Shown: positions 7,338 to 15,524, counted from the stretch's first letter. The stretch: 64,000 nt of DNA from Micromonospora_J zhanjiangensis (GCF_042650605.1 NZ_JBHSBN010000004.1:124001-188000), one strand, 5' to 3'. Numbers and translations are program-made. Notes: a model not told the origin generated them from the sequence alone.

Positions 7338-8183
7338 TCAGCGGCGGTGGAAGATCAGGTCGAAGACGGTCCGACCGGCGGTCAGCGCGCGTCGCTCGAA
7401 CTTGGTGACCGGTCGGTGCCCCGGCCGTGGGGCGAACCCGGGGTACGCGTTGACCAGCTCCGGATCGGCCGTCAGCGTCGTCCGCATCGCCTCGGCGTAC
7501 TCGGCCCAGTCGGTGGCGCAGTGCAGGGTGCCGCTCGGGACGAGCCGGGAGCGCAGCAACGCCACGTGCGACGGCTGGATCAGGCGCCGCTTGTGGTGGC
7601 GGGCCTTGGGCCACGGGTCCGGGAAGTAGGCGTGCACCGCGGCCAGGCTCGCGGCCGGCAACAGGCCGCGGACCAGGGTGAGCGCGTCCCCCTGGGCGAT
7701 CCGGACATTCTCCAGGCCCCGCCGCTCGACCAGGGCCAGCAGATTGGCGATTCCGGGCGTGTGCACCTCGACCGCGAGATAGTTTCGGGTCGGGTCCGCG
7801 GCGGCCATCGCCGCGGTCGCGTCGCCCATGCCCGAACCGATCTCCAACACCACGGGCGCCGGGCGGTCGAACAGGCCGGCCGGATCGACCGGTACGGGAG
7901 CCGACGCGCCGGGGACGGTGTCCGGTTCGTCGGGGACGGTTGCCGGTTCGTCGGGGACGGTGATGCCGTACCGGGGCCAGAGCCGGTCCAACGCGTCCAG
8001 GTGCCGACCGCTGAGTCGGCCGCGGCGCGGGTGGAATGTCCGGATTCCCGCCGGATGCCGGAGCGGCGTACCGCTTGGCGCGAGGTCGGTCGGCTTCGCG
8101 CGACCCGGCGCGGCGTCGGGGGGCGCGGCGTCGGTCGGCTTCGCGCGGCTCGGCGCGGTGCGGTTCCGGTCGAAGGAGGTCAC
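7338..8183 (-). CDS. trmB: tRNA (guanine(46)-N7)-methyltransferase
   Basis: TrmB transfers a methyl group from SAM to N7 of G46 in the tRNA variable loop. The SAM-binding EIGSGMGDAT (114-123) and the family signature FPDPWPKARHHKRRL (187-201) are clear. At 281 aa it is longer than typical TrmB because of a repetitive Ala/Pro-rich N-terminus (two RAKPTD-containing units, residues 13-37) and a TVPDEPA-type repeat at 75-92. The start is GTG 8183 with a TAGGCT box at 8198-8193. Confidence 0.93.
   Translation of the reverse strand: MTSFDRNRTAPSRAKPTDAAPPDAAPGRAKPTDLAPSGTPLRHPAGIRTFHPRRGRLSGRHLDALDRLWPRYGITVPDEPATVPDEPDTVPGASAPVPVDPAGLFDRPAPVVLEIGSGMGDATAAMAAADPTRNYLAVEVHTPGIANLLALVERRGLENVRIAQGDALTLVRGLLPAASLAAVHAYFPDPWPKARHHKRRLIQPSHVALLRSRLVPSGTLHCATDWAEYAEAMRTTLTADPELVNAYPGFAPRPGHRPVTKFERRALTAGRTVFDLIFHRR
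7911..7962. repeat. 21-bp tandem repeat inside trmB
   Basis: About 2.5 copies of a 21-bp unit occur in frame and encode the TVPDEPA/TVPDEPD/TVPGA stretch. Because the unit is a multiple of three, copy-number changes would leave the reading frame intact. Confidence 0.7.
8087..8163. repeat. 44-bp-period direct repeat at the 5' end of trmB
   Basis: Two diverged copies of a roughly 32-bp segment, offset by 44 bases, encode the Ala/Pro-rich repeats that carry RAKPTD. The period is not a multiple of three, and the copies are kept in frame by differences between them. Confidence 0.5.
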
Positions 8184-8313
8184 AGCGGGACGAGCCTACG
8201 TGAGCACCGGATTCAACCGGGTGTGCTCTGCGTCTCAGGATGAGATGATCCGGGTAAGGCACTGCCGGCGCGTCCGGTGACCCCGCCGCTCGCGCCAGGA
8301 GGGGGGAGGCACC

Positions 8314-8859
8314 GTGTCGACGCAATCTCGTACCACCCGGGGGGTCGCCGGTCTGGGACTCGCCGCGGTCGTCGGCCTCGGCGGGGCGCTGCTCGGTCCC
8401 GTTCCGGCCCGCGCGTCCGACGTCTTCGTGCAGGTGAACCCGAGCACCGTCCAGGCCGGCTTCCTGGCCGGCATCCGGGCCAGTTGTGTCGACAACTCGA
8501 AACCGGCCACGGTCGAGTCCACCGCCTTCGGCCGGGTCACCGCGCAGCCCCAGGACGGGGTGCTGACCGCGGCCGCCCTGGTCCCCGAGGACACCAAGCC
8601 CGGCACGTACCGGGTGAAGTTGAGCTGCCCGGACGGCAAGAGCGCCGCGACCAACCTGGTCGTGGTCGCCGCCGGCCGGCCCACCCGCGGCCCGGCGACC
8701 GGCTTCGGCGGCACCGCCGGCCAGGGCCCGCCGGGTGGCTGGCTGGTCACCGGCGGGATCGCCGCGACCGTCGCGGGCCTGCTGCTCGCGCTGGTCGCCC
8801 TGCGCCGGCGACCCCAGCCGGTCGCGGTCCGCGCGCCGCGCCGCGGGTACGGGCGCTGA
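8314..8859 (+). CDS. Exported, membrane-anchored protein of unknown function
   Basis: The 181-aa product begins with a basic N-region and hydrophobic signal peptide cleaved near PARA/S (residue 34), followed by a small beta-rich-looking domain containing two cysteines (C52 and the C in LSCPDGK). It ends with a transmembrane helix near 143-164 and a positive tail (LRRRPQ). It thus resembles a cell-surface protein held by its C-terminus, but no LPxTG motif is present. The class F sortase gene starts seven bases downstream, so the two are co-transcribed. Start GTG 8314. Confidence 0.75.
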   Translation: MSTQSRTTRGVAGLGLAAVVGLGGALLGPVPARASDVFVQVNPSTVQAGFLAGIRASCVDNSKPATVESTAFGRVTAQPQDGVLTAAALVPEDTKPGTYRVKLSCPDGKSAATNLVVVAAGRPTRGPATGFGGTAGQGPPGGWLVTGGIAATVAGLLLALVALRRRPQPVAVRAPRRGYGR

Positions 8860-8866
8860 GTGACCG

Positions 8867-9691
8867 ATGACCTCCGCGCAGACCTCGTCCCCCGCGCAGG
8901 CGGGACGCCGACCTCGCACCGGCGCCACCCGGGCAGGAGACCAGCCGCCGACCGGGCCGTTCCGGGTGGGTGCCGTCGCTCCGCCGGTGCCGGGCCGGGG
9001 CCACCGGTCGGCGGGCCTGCCGACCCGCCCGCACCGGCGTGCGGGCCTGCCGGGCCGGTGGACGGACCGCCGGTCGGACCGGCGGCCACGCTGGATCGGA
9101 CCGCTCGCCGTGGTCCTGCTGCTGTTCGGGATCTTCGCCACCGGCGCGGGACTCGGCCAGTCGGCCGCCCCGTGGACCTGGCTGAGCGGCGGCGACAAGG
9201 AGCCACCCCGGTCGTTCCCGGTGCTGAAGCCGAGCATCCCGATCCGGCTGGCGGTCAAGTCCATCGGCGTACAGGCGCCGGTGATGAAGGTGGGCCTGGC
9301 CGACGACGGCTCGATCGCCGTACCCGAGCTGGCGAAGCACAACCAGGCCGGCTGGTACGACCGCGGTCCCACCCCGGGCCAGTTCGGTCCGGCGATCATC
9401 GTCGGGCACGCCGACACGAAGACCGGCCCGTCGGTCTTCCACGACCTGGTCAAGTTGCGCCCCGGGGCCCGGATCGAGATCACCCGGGAGGACCGGTCCA
9501 CGGCCATCTTCGAGGTCAACTCGGTCGAACAGTTCGACAAGGGCAAGCTGCCGATCGAGCGGGTGTACGGCGACTACAGCCGGCCGGTGCTACGCCTGAT
9601 CACCTGCGGCGGGCAGTGGCGCGGCGGCAGCATCGGCTACGCCGACAACGTGATCGCCTTCGCCTCCCTGGTCAGCTCCCGCAAACCCTGA
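8867..9691 (+). CDS. Class F sortase
   Basis: This 274-aa protein has a long basic cytoplasmic N-terminus, one membrane helix (about 78-98), and an extracellular sortase domain with catalytic H181 (IIVGHADT), C247 (RLITCGG) and a following arginine (R252). Class F sortases of actinobacteria cleave surface-protein sorting signals and transfer the product to the cell envelope or to an amine acceptor. The gene follows the exported protein gene at 8314, a plausible partner, although that protein lacks a visible sorting motif. Confidence 0.88.
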   Translation: MTSAQTSSPAQAGRRPRTGATRAGDQPPTGPFRVGAVAPPVPGRGHRSAGLPTRPHRRAGLPGRWTDRRSDRRPRWIGPLAVVLLLFGIFATGAGLGQSAAPWTWLSGGDKEPPRSFPVLKPSIPIRLAVKSIGVQAPVMKVGLADDGSIAVPELAKHNQAGWYDRGPTPGQFGPAIIVGHADTKTGPSVFHDLVKLRPGARIEITREDRSTAIFEVNSVEQFDKGKLPIERVYGDYSRPVLRLITCGGQWRGGSIGYADNVIAFASLVSSRKP

Positions 9692-9723
9692 CGATCTGAT
9701 GGCGGCAAGGCCCCTTGTACGTC

Positions 9724-9948
9724 CTAGCTGGTTTCCGCCACGTAGATGCCCTTGCCCTGCCGGCCGATCACCAGGCGCCGGTCGTGCAGCAGGCCGAAGG
9801 CGCGATTAACGGTCGCCAACGACACGTGGTACTGGTCGGCGAGTTCTGAGGTGGAGGGCAGCTTCTCGCCGGGCTTCATCTCGCCGGACCGGATCTTGCC
9901 TTCGATCTCGTTGGCGATCCGCCGGTACTCGGCTTGTTCGTAGGGCAC
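9724..9948 (-). CDS. Short GntR-type winged-helix regulator
   Basis: The protein is essentially only the GntR DNA-binding domain: YRRIANEIEGKIRSGEMKPG, then LPSTSELADQYHVSLATVNRAF and LHDRRLVIGRQGKGIYV. There is no effector domain, so it may sense nothing itself or work with a partner. I prefer GTG 9948 (74 aa) over the upstream TTG at 9996, because the latter lies inside the promoter. It is divergent from two small genes at 10061 and 10270, its likely targets. Confidence 0.85.
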   Translation of the reverse strand: MPYEQAEYRRIANEIEGKIRSGEMKPGEKLPSTSELADQYHVSLATVNRAFGLLHDRRLVIGRQGKGIYVAETS

Positions 9949-9984
9949 GGACTTGAGTCTAGGTACGCAATAAGCACAAGATCT

Positions 9985-10013
9985 AACATATGTCAAGGCA
10001 TGACTTAAGTCAA
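9985..10013 (-). promoter_or_regulatory. Promoter of the GntR gene with a 12-bp palindrome
   Basis: On the minus strand TTGACT (10013-10008) and TATGTT (9990-9985) are 17 bases apart. The -35 overlaps TGACTTAAGTCA (10001-10012), a perfect 12-bp palindrome, a good candidate for the GntR operator. The AT-rich block lies in the divergent intergenic region, so it may also control the genes at 10061-10518. Confidence 0.6.
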
Positions 10014-10060
10014 AGTAAGACGTAAGTTGCTTGGTGTCGAACTCAACGAGGGGAGGGAAC

Positions 10061-10270
10061 GTGCCGAAGCGAGGTAGGTACGGTCTGGGTCACCGACCGC
10101 GGAGGAGCCTGTTCCGGTTCTGGCGTGGGCCGTCGTGCTCCTGCGGATGGCCCTACTACCAGTCTTGCCCGAATGTCCGCCTCATGAGCAGGCCACGATG
10201 GGCCGTCGAGAAGACGGAGGACTTCCGTGGACTGTACGACCCGTGGCACAACCAGAGGTGGCACGGCTGA
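10061..10270 (+). CDS. Small cysteine-containing protein of the GntR locus, 69 aa
   Basis: GTG 10061 is chosen because AGGGGAGGGA ends just before it. The product is basic and aromatic, with PRRSLFRFWRGPSCSCGWPYY and a further cysteine; the CSCGW...C arrangement could bind a metal. I do not recognise the family. Its TGA overlaps the ATG of the next gene (TGATG), so both are coupled and probably regulated by the divergent GntR protein. Confidence 0.6.
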   Translation: MPKRGRYGLGHRPRRSLFRFWRGPSCSCGWPYYQSCPNVRLMSRPRWAVEKTEDFRGLYDPWHNQRWHG

Positions 10271-10518
10271 TGCGGTTCCCGGCTCCCGGGGACCTGATCT
10301 ACCTCGACCGGTCCGCGAGCGTGCAGTTCGTCAACCCGTTTTGGCTTCGACTCATCAGGGTTCGCCGCGACTGGATCACCTATGACGGGTGGGTGTGGCT
10401 CGACGGTTACGAACTTGACGGTGACGGAGAGGCGGTCCAACGTCGGTCCGTCTTCGTACAGACCTCCGGGTTGCGGATCGGCAAGCCGGGGGCGCGGACG
10501 GCAAGACGGCCGCCGTGA
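10270..10518 (+). CDS. Small hypothetical protein of the GntR locus, 82 aa
   Basis: ATG 10270 overlaps the stop of the previous gene. The product begins MRFPAPGDLIYLDRSASVQF and contains LRLIRVRRDWITYDGWVWLDGYEL, which looks like a small beta-barrel (SH3-like or similar). There is no signal peptide or membrane helix. The function is unknown; the context suggests one unit with the GntR gene and the 69-aa gene. Confidence 0.6.
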   Translation: MRFPAPGDLIYLDRSASVQFVNPFWLRLIRVRRDWITYDGWVWLDGYELDGDGEAVQRRSVFVQTSGLRIGKPGARTARRPP

Positions 10519-10534
10519 CTGCGATGGGGCTGGT

Positions 10535-10864
10535 TTAGCCGAGTTCGGCCAGCGGGACGACCTCGAACTCCAGCAGGGTCGCGCCGGTGGACACCGGCTT
10601 CGGCCGCTCACCACCGCCGTGCGCTTCGCCGCCCTGGCCGTGTGCCGCGCGGGCCGGTCCGGCGGCCCACGCCCGGTACGCCTCCTCGGTCTCCCACTTC
10701 GTGTAGACGAAGTACCGCGTCTCCCCGGCGACGGGCCGCAGCAACTCGAAGCCGAGAAACCCCGGCGTGCCGTCCACCGCGCCCATCCGGGCGGCGAACC
10801 GCCGTTCCAGTTCGGTGCCGGCGCCGGCTGGGACCTCGATCGCGTTGATCTTCACGACTGCCAT
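10535..10864 (-). CDS. Antibiotic biosynthesis monooxygenase (ABM) domain protein
   Basis: This 109-aa protein has the dimeric alpha/beta barrel ABM fold: VKINAIEVPAGAGTELERRF, GFLGFELLRP, RYFVYTKWETEEAYRAW. Family members include cofactor-free monooxygenases and heme-degrading enzymes; TPGFLGFELLRP recalls the heme-degrading branch, but this is not certain. The start is ATG 10864; the open frame continues upstream only through the heptanucleotide repeat. Confidence 0.85.
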   Translation of the reverse strand: MAVVKINAIEVPAGAGTELERRFAARMGAVDGTPGFLGFELLRPVAGETRYFVYTKWETEEAYRAWAAGPARAAHGQGGEAHGGGERPKPVSTGATLLEFEVVPLAELG

Positions 10865-10910
10865 GCCCTCCACCCTATGCACCGCCCGCCCGAACCGTCG
10901 CGCCGCCCGC

Positions 10911-10987
10911 CGACCGCCGACCGCCGACCGCTGGCCGCTGGCCGCTGGCCGCTGGCCGCTGGCCGCTGGCCGCTGGCCGCTGGCCGC
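10911..10987. repeat. Heptanucleotide tandem repeats upstream of the ABM gene
   Basis: Three CGACCGC units (10911-10931) are followed by seven exact GGCCGCT units (10933-10981) and a decayed eighth. The array lies immediately upstream of the ABM gene, between it and a large inverted repeat. A heptamer array of this purity is a candidate for slippage. Confidence 0.85.
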
Positions 10988-10989
10988 GA

Positions 10990-11037
10990 GTTTGTGCGCA
11001 TCCGGTGCTGCTGGGACCGCACTGGATGCGCACAAAC
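10990..11037. terminator. Large stem-loop downstream of the GNAT relic
   Basis: Arms of 19 bases (10990-11008 and 11019-11037) pair with one mismatch around a 10-base loop. The position after the minus-strand frame at 11056 fits a terminator. The arms begin GTTTGTGCGCATCC, which is AT-richer than the surroundings, so a dispersed-repeat origin is possible. Confidence 0.55.
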
Positions 11038-11055
11038 CCGCGGTGGACCGCGCAC

Positions 11056-11268
11056 TCAGCCGACGGCCAGGCGATAGATCTGCCGGGAACCGCCTTCCGG
11101 CCCGGGGTCCGTCGCCTCGCCGGGGGTGAAGCCGAGGCGTTCATAGAAGACGCGCGCGCCGCTGGCGGCGGCGCCGGGATGGTCGGCGCAGAAGGTGACC
11201 ACCTCGATGCCGCCCGGCCCTCGGACGAATCGGTGGATCGCGTCGGTCAGCAACTGTCCCGGTCCCAC
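11056..11268 (-). pseudogene. C-terminal fragment of a GNAT acetyltransferase
   Basis: The frame encodes the acetyl-CoA-binding loop and the end of a GNAT fold: RQSGVGPGQLLTDAI (extending just upstream of the GTG), VVTFCADHPGAAASGARVFYERLGF and a C-terminal strand. The N-terminal half is missing; upstream codons (RWGGAGSTGD) do not resemble the GNAT strand that should precede the loop. I read it as a truncated relic rather than a short functional enzyme. Confidence 0.6.
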
Positions 11269-11402
11269 GCCGCTCTGACGATCACCGGTCGATCCTGCCC
11301 CGCCCCACCGGCCCGCGCTACCCGGTGCTGGTGGCAGGTTGGGAACATCTGTTGTCGTTCCCGCGACGACAACTGTTCACGGCCTGACGAAGCCCTCCCG
11401 GC

Positions 11403-12179
11403 TCATTCTGAAATATCGACCACGATGGGGGCGTGGTCGGAGGGGCTCTTGCCCTTGCGGGCCTCGCGGTCGACGTACGCGGCGGTGACGCGGTCGGCGA
11501 AGTCCTCGGTGGCGTACACCAGGTCGATCCGCATGCCCTTGTTCTGGTGGAACATGCCGGCCCGGTAGTCCCAGTAGGTGAACGGGTGCGGACCCTTCAT
11601 CGGGGTGGGCACCACGTCCCGCAGCCCCAGCGCCCGCAACCGCGCCAACGCGTCCCGTTCGGCGGGCGTGACGTGCGTCGAGCCGACGAACAGGGCGGGG
11701 TCCCAGACGTCGGCGTCGGTCGGGGCCACGTTGAAGTCGCCGCAGACCACCAGCGGCGCGCCGGCCCGCAGCTCGTCACCGAGCGCCGTGCGCAGCGCCG
11801 CCAGCCAGTCGAGCTTGTAGCGGTAGTGCGGCGAGTCGGTGGTCCGGCCGTTCGGCACGTAGATCGACCACACCCGGGTCCCGGCGCAGGTGGCGGAGAT
11901 GGACCTGGCCTCCGGCTCCGGGAAGCCGGGTTCGTCGGTGAACCCGACGCGTACGTCGTCGAGCCCCACCCGGGACAGGATGGCCACCCCGTTCCACCGG
12001 CCGTCGCTGTGGCTGGCCACCTGGTAGCCCAACGCACCGACCTCGGTGACCGGGAACGCGCCGTCCGGGCACTTCGTCTCCTGCAGGCAGAGTACGTCGG
12101 GTCCGGTCTCGGCGAGCCAGGGCAGCAGCCGGGGGAGTCGGGCCTTCACCGAGTTGACGTTCCAGGTAGCCAGACGCAT
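11403..12179 (-). CDS. xth: Exodeoxyribonuclease III
   Basis: This 258-aa AP-endonuclease/3'-5' exonuclease repairs abasic sites. Catalytic residues are present in order: N7 (TWNVNS), E34 (LQETKC), D148 and N150 (GDFN), and H249 (SDHAP). ATG 12179 is preceded by a CAGGCT box six bases upstream, so the long in-frame N-terminal extension is not used. Length matches the family. Confidence 0.95.
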   Translation of the reverse strand: MRLATWNVNSVKARLPRLLPWLAETGPDVLCLQETKCPDGAFPVTEVGALGYQVASHSDGRWNGVAILSRVGLDDVRVGFTDEPGFPEPEARSISATCAGTRVWSIYVPNGRTTDSPHYRYKLDWLAALRTALGDELRAGAPLVVCGDFNVAPTDADVWDPALFVGSTHVTPAERDALARLRALGLRDVVPTPMKGPHPFTYWDYRAGMFHQNKGMRIDLVYATEDFADRVTAAYVDREARKGKSPSDHAPIVVDISE

Positions 12180-12185
12180 CCGTCC

Positions 12186-12191
12186 AGCCTG
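12186..12191 (-). promoter_or_regulatory. -10 box of leaderless xth
   Basis: CAGGCT on the minus strand ends six bases before the ATG at 12179, which excludes the longer upstream frame from the coding sequence. Confidence 0.45.
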
Positions 12192-12206
12192 CCGCATCCG
12201 GGCCGG

Positions 12207-12240
12207 CGCCGCCCAGCCGGCCGCGCCGCCCAGCCGGCCG
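12207..12240. repeat. Exact 17-bp tandem duplication
   Basis: CGCCGCCCAGCCGGCCG occurs twice back to back (12207-12223 and 12224-12240), between the xth promoter and the end of the PAC2 gene. No gene is visible in this 163-bp gap. Confidence 0.8.
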
Positions 12241-12342
12241 CGTCGGGAAGCCGGGTCGGGACCTGCCCGGGCCTGACGGCCGTGCGGCCGCGACCTGCCC
12301 GGGAACCGGCCGCCGGGCCGATGGCGTCCGCGCCGGCCCGCG

Positions 12343-13263
12343 TTACGCGCCGGGCTGCTCCCCGGGGCGGCTCTGCTCGGCCAGGAACCGCTCCAACTCG
12401 GCGCCCAGCTCGTCCGCGGTGGGCAGCGGACCGGCCGGCCGGGCCAGCAGACTGTTGTCACCGCGACCGCGGGTGAACGCGTCGTACTGCTCCTCCAGGG
12501 CGTGCACCAGCGCACCGGCCTCGTCGGTCTGCTCGACCTGCCGGTCGATGTCGGTGCGTACCCGCTCGGCCGCGGACCGCAGCTCGTCCGACGGCAGCAG
12601 CAGACCGGTGGCCCGGGACACCGACGACAGCAGCAGTTCGGCGGCGGCCGGGTACTCGGCCTGCGCCACGTAGTGCGGTACGTGGACGGCGAAGCCCATG
12701 GCGTCCCGGCCGCGCTCGCCGAGCCGGTACTCCAGCAGGTGTCCGGCGCTGCCCGGCACCTCGACCCGTTGCAGCCACGGCTCGTAGCCGGTGATCAGCT
12801 CGGACCGGGTGGCGTGTGCGGTCACCCCGGTCGGCCGGGTGTGCGGCACCGCCATCGGGATCGAGTTCAGCCCGACGGTCAGCCGCACCTCGAGCCGGTC
12901 GATGAGGTTGATCACAGCGGCGGTGAACCGTTCCCACTGCACGTCCGGTTCCGGGCCGCTGAGCATCAGGAAGGGCGTTCCCGAGTCGTCGGTGAGCTGG
13001 TGCAGCTCCAGCCGGGGCTCGGCGTACTCCGCCCAGTGGTCTTCCACGAACACCATCGTGGGCCGCCGGGACCGGTAGTCGATCAGCTGGTCGGCGTCGA
13101 AGCTGGCGATCAGCCGGCTCTCCAGCGAGGTACGCAGGTGCTCGCGGGCCAGTCGGGTGGCGTTGCCCGCGTCGACGAAGCCGGTCAGCGCCTGGATCAG
13201 CACGGGTTGACCGAGGTCGGGCGGGGAGTCGATGACGTCATAGAGCTCGTTCGGGTCGAGCAC
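12343..13263 (-). CDS. PAC2 (proteasome assembly chaperone) family protein
   Basis: The 306-aa protein has the PAC2-family layout: LIQALTGFVDAGNA near the N-terminus, MVFVEDHWAEYAEPRLELH, a central GLNSIPMAVPHTRP and AVHVPHYVAQAEYP. Actinobacterial PAC2 proteins are probably ATP-grasp-like or chaperone-like; the role is not established. GTG 13263 is chosen because GAGGAGG lies eight bases upstream. The frame also opens at a TTG at 13281, but the ribosome binding site would then fall inside the gene. Confidence 0.88.
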   Translation of the reverse strand: MLDPNELYDVIDSPPDLGQPVLIQALTGFVDAGNATRLAREHLRTSLESRLIASFDADQLIDYRSRRPTMVFVEDHWAEYAEPRLELHQLTDDSGTPFLMLSGPEPDVQWERFTAAVINLIDRLEVRLTVGLNSIPMAVPHTRPTGVTAHATRSELITGYEPWLQRVEVPGSAGHLLEYRLGERGRDAMGFAVHVPHYVAQAEYPAAAELLLSSVSRATGLLLPSDELRSAAERVRTDIDRQVEQTDEAGALVHALEEQYDAFTRGRGDNSLLARPAGPLPTADELGAELERFLAEQSRPGEQPGA

Positions 13264-13469
13264 CGGTCGAAACCTCCTCAAACTGGCGACGGAGCGGCTC
13301 CCTGCCGAGGGCGCCCCTCCGTCAGGGGAACGCTGCCACCATCTTCGTCCATTCCGTCCGGCCGGGATTGACCCGGCCGGGCATCATGGATTCCCGGGCA
13401 GGTGGGACGGCTCTGGTGTGGCGGACCGCTGATACGGGTAGCAATCCGACAGCCGACGAGAGGATCGAC

Positions 13470-13619
13470 ATGTCGACCATCACCCAACGGATCAGCTCCT
13501 TTCTGCGGTCCCCCCGCGGACAACAACTGGTCGACCGGGGCCGGCGCGAGTTGGCCAAGCCGACCACCCAACGTAAGCTCCGCGAGCTGGCGACCCGGCT
13601 GTCCGGGCGGCGCCGCTGA
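13470..13619 (+). CDS. Small basic protein, 49 aa
   Basis: ATG 13470 follows GAGAGGA (13457-13463). The product MSTITQRISSFLRSPRGQQL and its remainder form an amphipathic, strongly basic helix-rich chain (GRRELAKPTTQRKLRELATRL). Similar short proteins occur in Micromonosporaceae as far as I remember, without known function. A GGGTAG box at 13436-13441 with GTGT 16 bases before it might be a weak SigB-type promoter. The EcsC-family gene follows 50 bases later. Confidence 0.6.
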   Translation: MSTITQRISSFLRSPRGQQLVDRGRRELAKPTTQRKLRELATRLSGRRR

Positions 13620-13669
13620 GCACGGCACCGCACCGCACTGGCGTCCCGACGACCCCCGGAGCCCGCCTC

Positions 13670-14641
13670 GTGACCGAACCCATCTCGCCGGTCGATGAGC
13701 CCACCGCCGCCGTTCCCCGCCCGGCGGACCCGGCGGTCCCCGCACCGACCGCGTCCGCCGACGAGGCGGGAGCTCCGTCGCCGGTGAGCGCCGCAGACGA
13801 ACGGCCTCCGGTCGGCGCGCCGATGGCCGCGAACGAACGGGTTCCGGACGCCGCCGGCTCGGCCCCCATCGGCGACCCGGCCGGGGCCGCTGCGGCGGCC
13901 CCCGCGGAGCGGGCGACGGCCGGCGACGCGACCTCCGCCGGTGAGGTGGCGACCGCCGACGAGGTGGCCGCCGCGGCGCCGCCGCCGGGCCTGTGGGAGC
14001 GGATGAAACAGGACCCGCAGTACGCGCCGGAGCACCTGGCCCTGGAGGCGGTACACCGGCTCGGCCCGGAGGCGGCGGCGTGGGCCGACCGGGTCCGTAC
14101 CGGGCAACCCGACCTCGGCCCCGAGGAACTGGCCGACCTGGCGGTCCGGAAGTTCGTCAACCTGGCCCGGCTCTCCGGTGCGGTGTCCGGCGCGGCCGGC
14201 CTGGCCGGGGCGGTGGTCGACGTCGGCGTCCTGGCCTGGACCCAGGCCCGCCTGGTGCTGCACATCGCCGCCGCCTACGGCGTCGACCCGACCCACCCGG
14301 ACCGGGCCACCGACCTGTTGGTGTTGCAGAAGGTGCACAAGGTGGCGGAGAGCGCCCGGTTGGCGCTGGGAGTGGCCCAGGGGCGGGAACGGGCCGCCGC
14401 GCTGCTGGCCCGCCCCAACACGCCACTGCGGCAGGCGCTGCTGCGGCTCAGCGTGAAACTGGCGCAGATGGCCGGGATCCGGGCCGCAAAGCGGATCTTC
14501 GCCAAGGTGGTGCCGGGTGCCGCGGTGATCCTGGGCGCCTGGGCGAACTCGTCGGCCACCACCGATCTGGCCCGGCGGGCCCGGGACCACTACCGCCGGC
14601 CGGCGTTGACCGCCGTGCCGGGCCAACGCCGCACCGACTGA
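13670..14641 (+). CDS. EcsC-family protein with a long disordered N-terminus
   Basis: Residues 1-105 are low-complexity Ala/Pro/Glu-rich and probably disordered. The rest matches the EcsC family: WERMKQDPQYAPEHLALEAVHRLG, VNLARLSGAVSGAAGLAGAVVDVG, then helical segments with glycine/alanine-rich membrane-associating character (MAGIRAAKRIF, VVPGAAVILGAWANS). EcsC homologues are linked to secretion or membrane processes in Bacillus, but the actinobacterial role is open. Start GTG 13670. Confidence 0.82.
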   Translation: MTEPISPVDEPTAAVPRPADPAVPAPTASADEAGAPSPVSAADERPPVGAPMAANERVPDAAGSAPIGDPAGAAAAAPAERATAGDATSAGEVATADEVAAAAPPPGLWERMKQDPQYAPEHLALEAVHRLGPEAAAWADRVRTGQPDLGPEELADLAVRKFVNLARLSGAVSGAAGLAGAVVDVGVLAWTQARLVLHIAAAYGVDPTHPDRATDLLVLQKVHKVAESARLALGVAQGRERAAALLARPNTPLRQALLRLSVKLAQMAGIRAAKRIFAKVVPGAAVILGAWANSSATTDLARRARDHYRRPALTAVPGQRRTD

Positions 14642-14669
14642 CCCGCCGTACCCCGCCGTATCCCGGCGC

Positions 14670-15524
14670 TCATCCGGACAGTCCGGACGCCGACCAGGCC
14701 ACCTCGGCCAGCCGGTTCTGCCCGGCCACGTTGGGGTGGAAGAAGTCCAGGCTGTTCACCAGGTCCAGGCCGACCGCCGTACGGTGCACGGCCCCGCCGT
14801 CGGACCGGCACCGCGACCCGTACGCCCGGCAGGCCGCCGCGATCTGGTCGTTGTACGCGTCGACCCGGTCGGCGAACCTGGCCCGCCGACGGACGTCCGC
14901 CTCGGCGGTGGAGGTGGGGTTGGCCAGCAGGGCCGGACAGACGCCGCGCGACCAGACCCGGGCGGTCACCGCGTTGCCGTGACCCGCCTCCCACAACCGG
15001 TTGAGGTCCGGCACGCTCACCATCAGCAGCCGGGCGGTGGGTCGGCCCTGTTTCAGCACCGCCAACGCCCGGTCGACGTCGGCCCGGAACGCGGCCACCT
15101 CGGTCATCGCGTCGATCCCGCCCCGGCAGGCGTCGTTCGCGCCGATCAGGACGGTGACGTAGTCGGCCCCGGCCCGTACCGCCGCCGCGGCCTGGTCGGG
15201 CAGCGCCGCCGCCCGGGCGCCGGGGCTCGCCTCGTTGCGGGTACTGATGGAGGCGTTCGGCCGGGCGGCTCTCAGCCGCCGGTAGAGGCTGTTCACCCGC
15301 GGACCGTCCCCGGTGGACCACGAGTTGCGGGCGCAGGAGGCCAGGGCGAGGCAGGAACCGAAGCCGGTGGTGATCGAGTCGCCGAGGGCGGCGACGGTCA
15401 TCGCCTGCGCGGGCCGGGTCGGGGTCGGCGTCCGTCCCGGCCGGCCGGCGCCGCCGGACCCCTCGCAGGCGAGCCCGACCAGAGCGAGTACGGCGACCGT
15501 GGCGGTGATCCAACGGCGAGGCAT
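14670..15524 (-). CDS. SGNH/GDSL-family hydrolase lipoprotein
   Basis: A 284-aa secreted esterase-like protein. The signal peptide MPRRWITATVAVLALVGLAC ends in a lipobox (LVGLAC, C20), so it is probably lipid-anchored outside the membrane. SGNH blocks are present: ALGDSITTG (nucleophile Ser), GANDAC (block III), and D-x-x-H near the end (DFFHPNVAGQ). The start is ATG 15524; the longer frame would put the signal peptide in the middle of the protein. Substrate unknown, possibly an acyl ester. Confidence 0.88.
   Translation of the reverse strand: MPRRWITATVAVLALVGLACEGSGGAGRPGRTPTPTRPAQAMTVAALGDSITTGFGSCLALASCARNSWSTGDGPRVNSLYRRLRAARPNASISTRNEASPGARAAALPDQAAAAVRAGADYVTVLIGANDACRGGIDAMTEVAAFRADVDRALAVLKQGRPTARLLMVSVPDLNRLWEAGHGNAVTARVWSRGVCPALLANPTSTAEADVRRRARFADRVDAYNDQIAAACRAYGSRCRSDGGAVHRTAVGLDLVNSLDFFHPNVAGQNRLAEVAWSASGLSG

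Noticed and set aside
10874..11043. CRISPR-like array
   Set aside because: The repeats are seven bases long and contiguous without spacers; simple tandem repeats.
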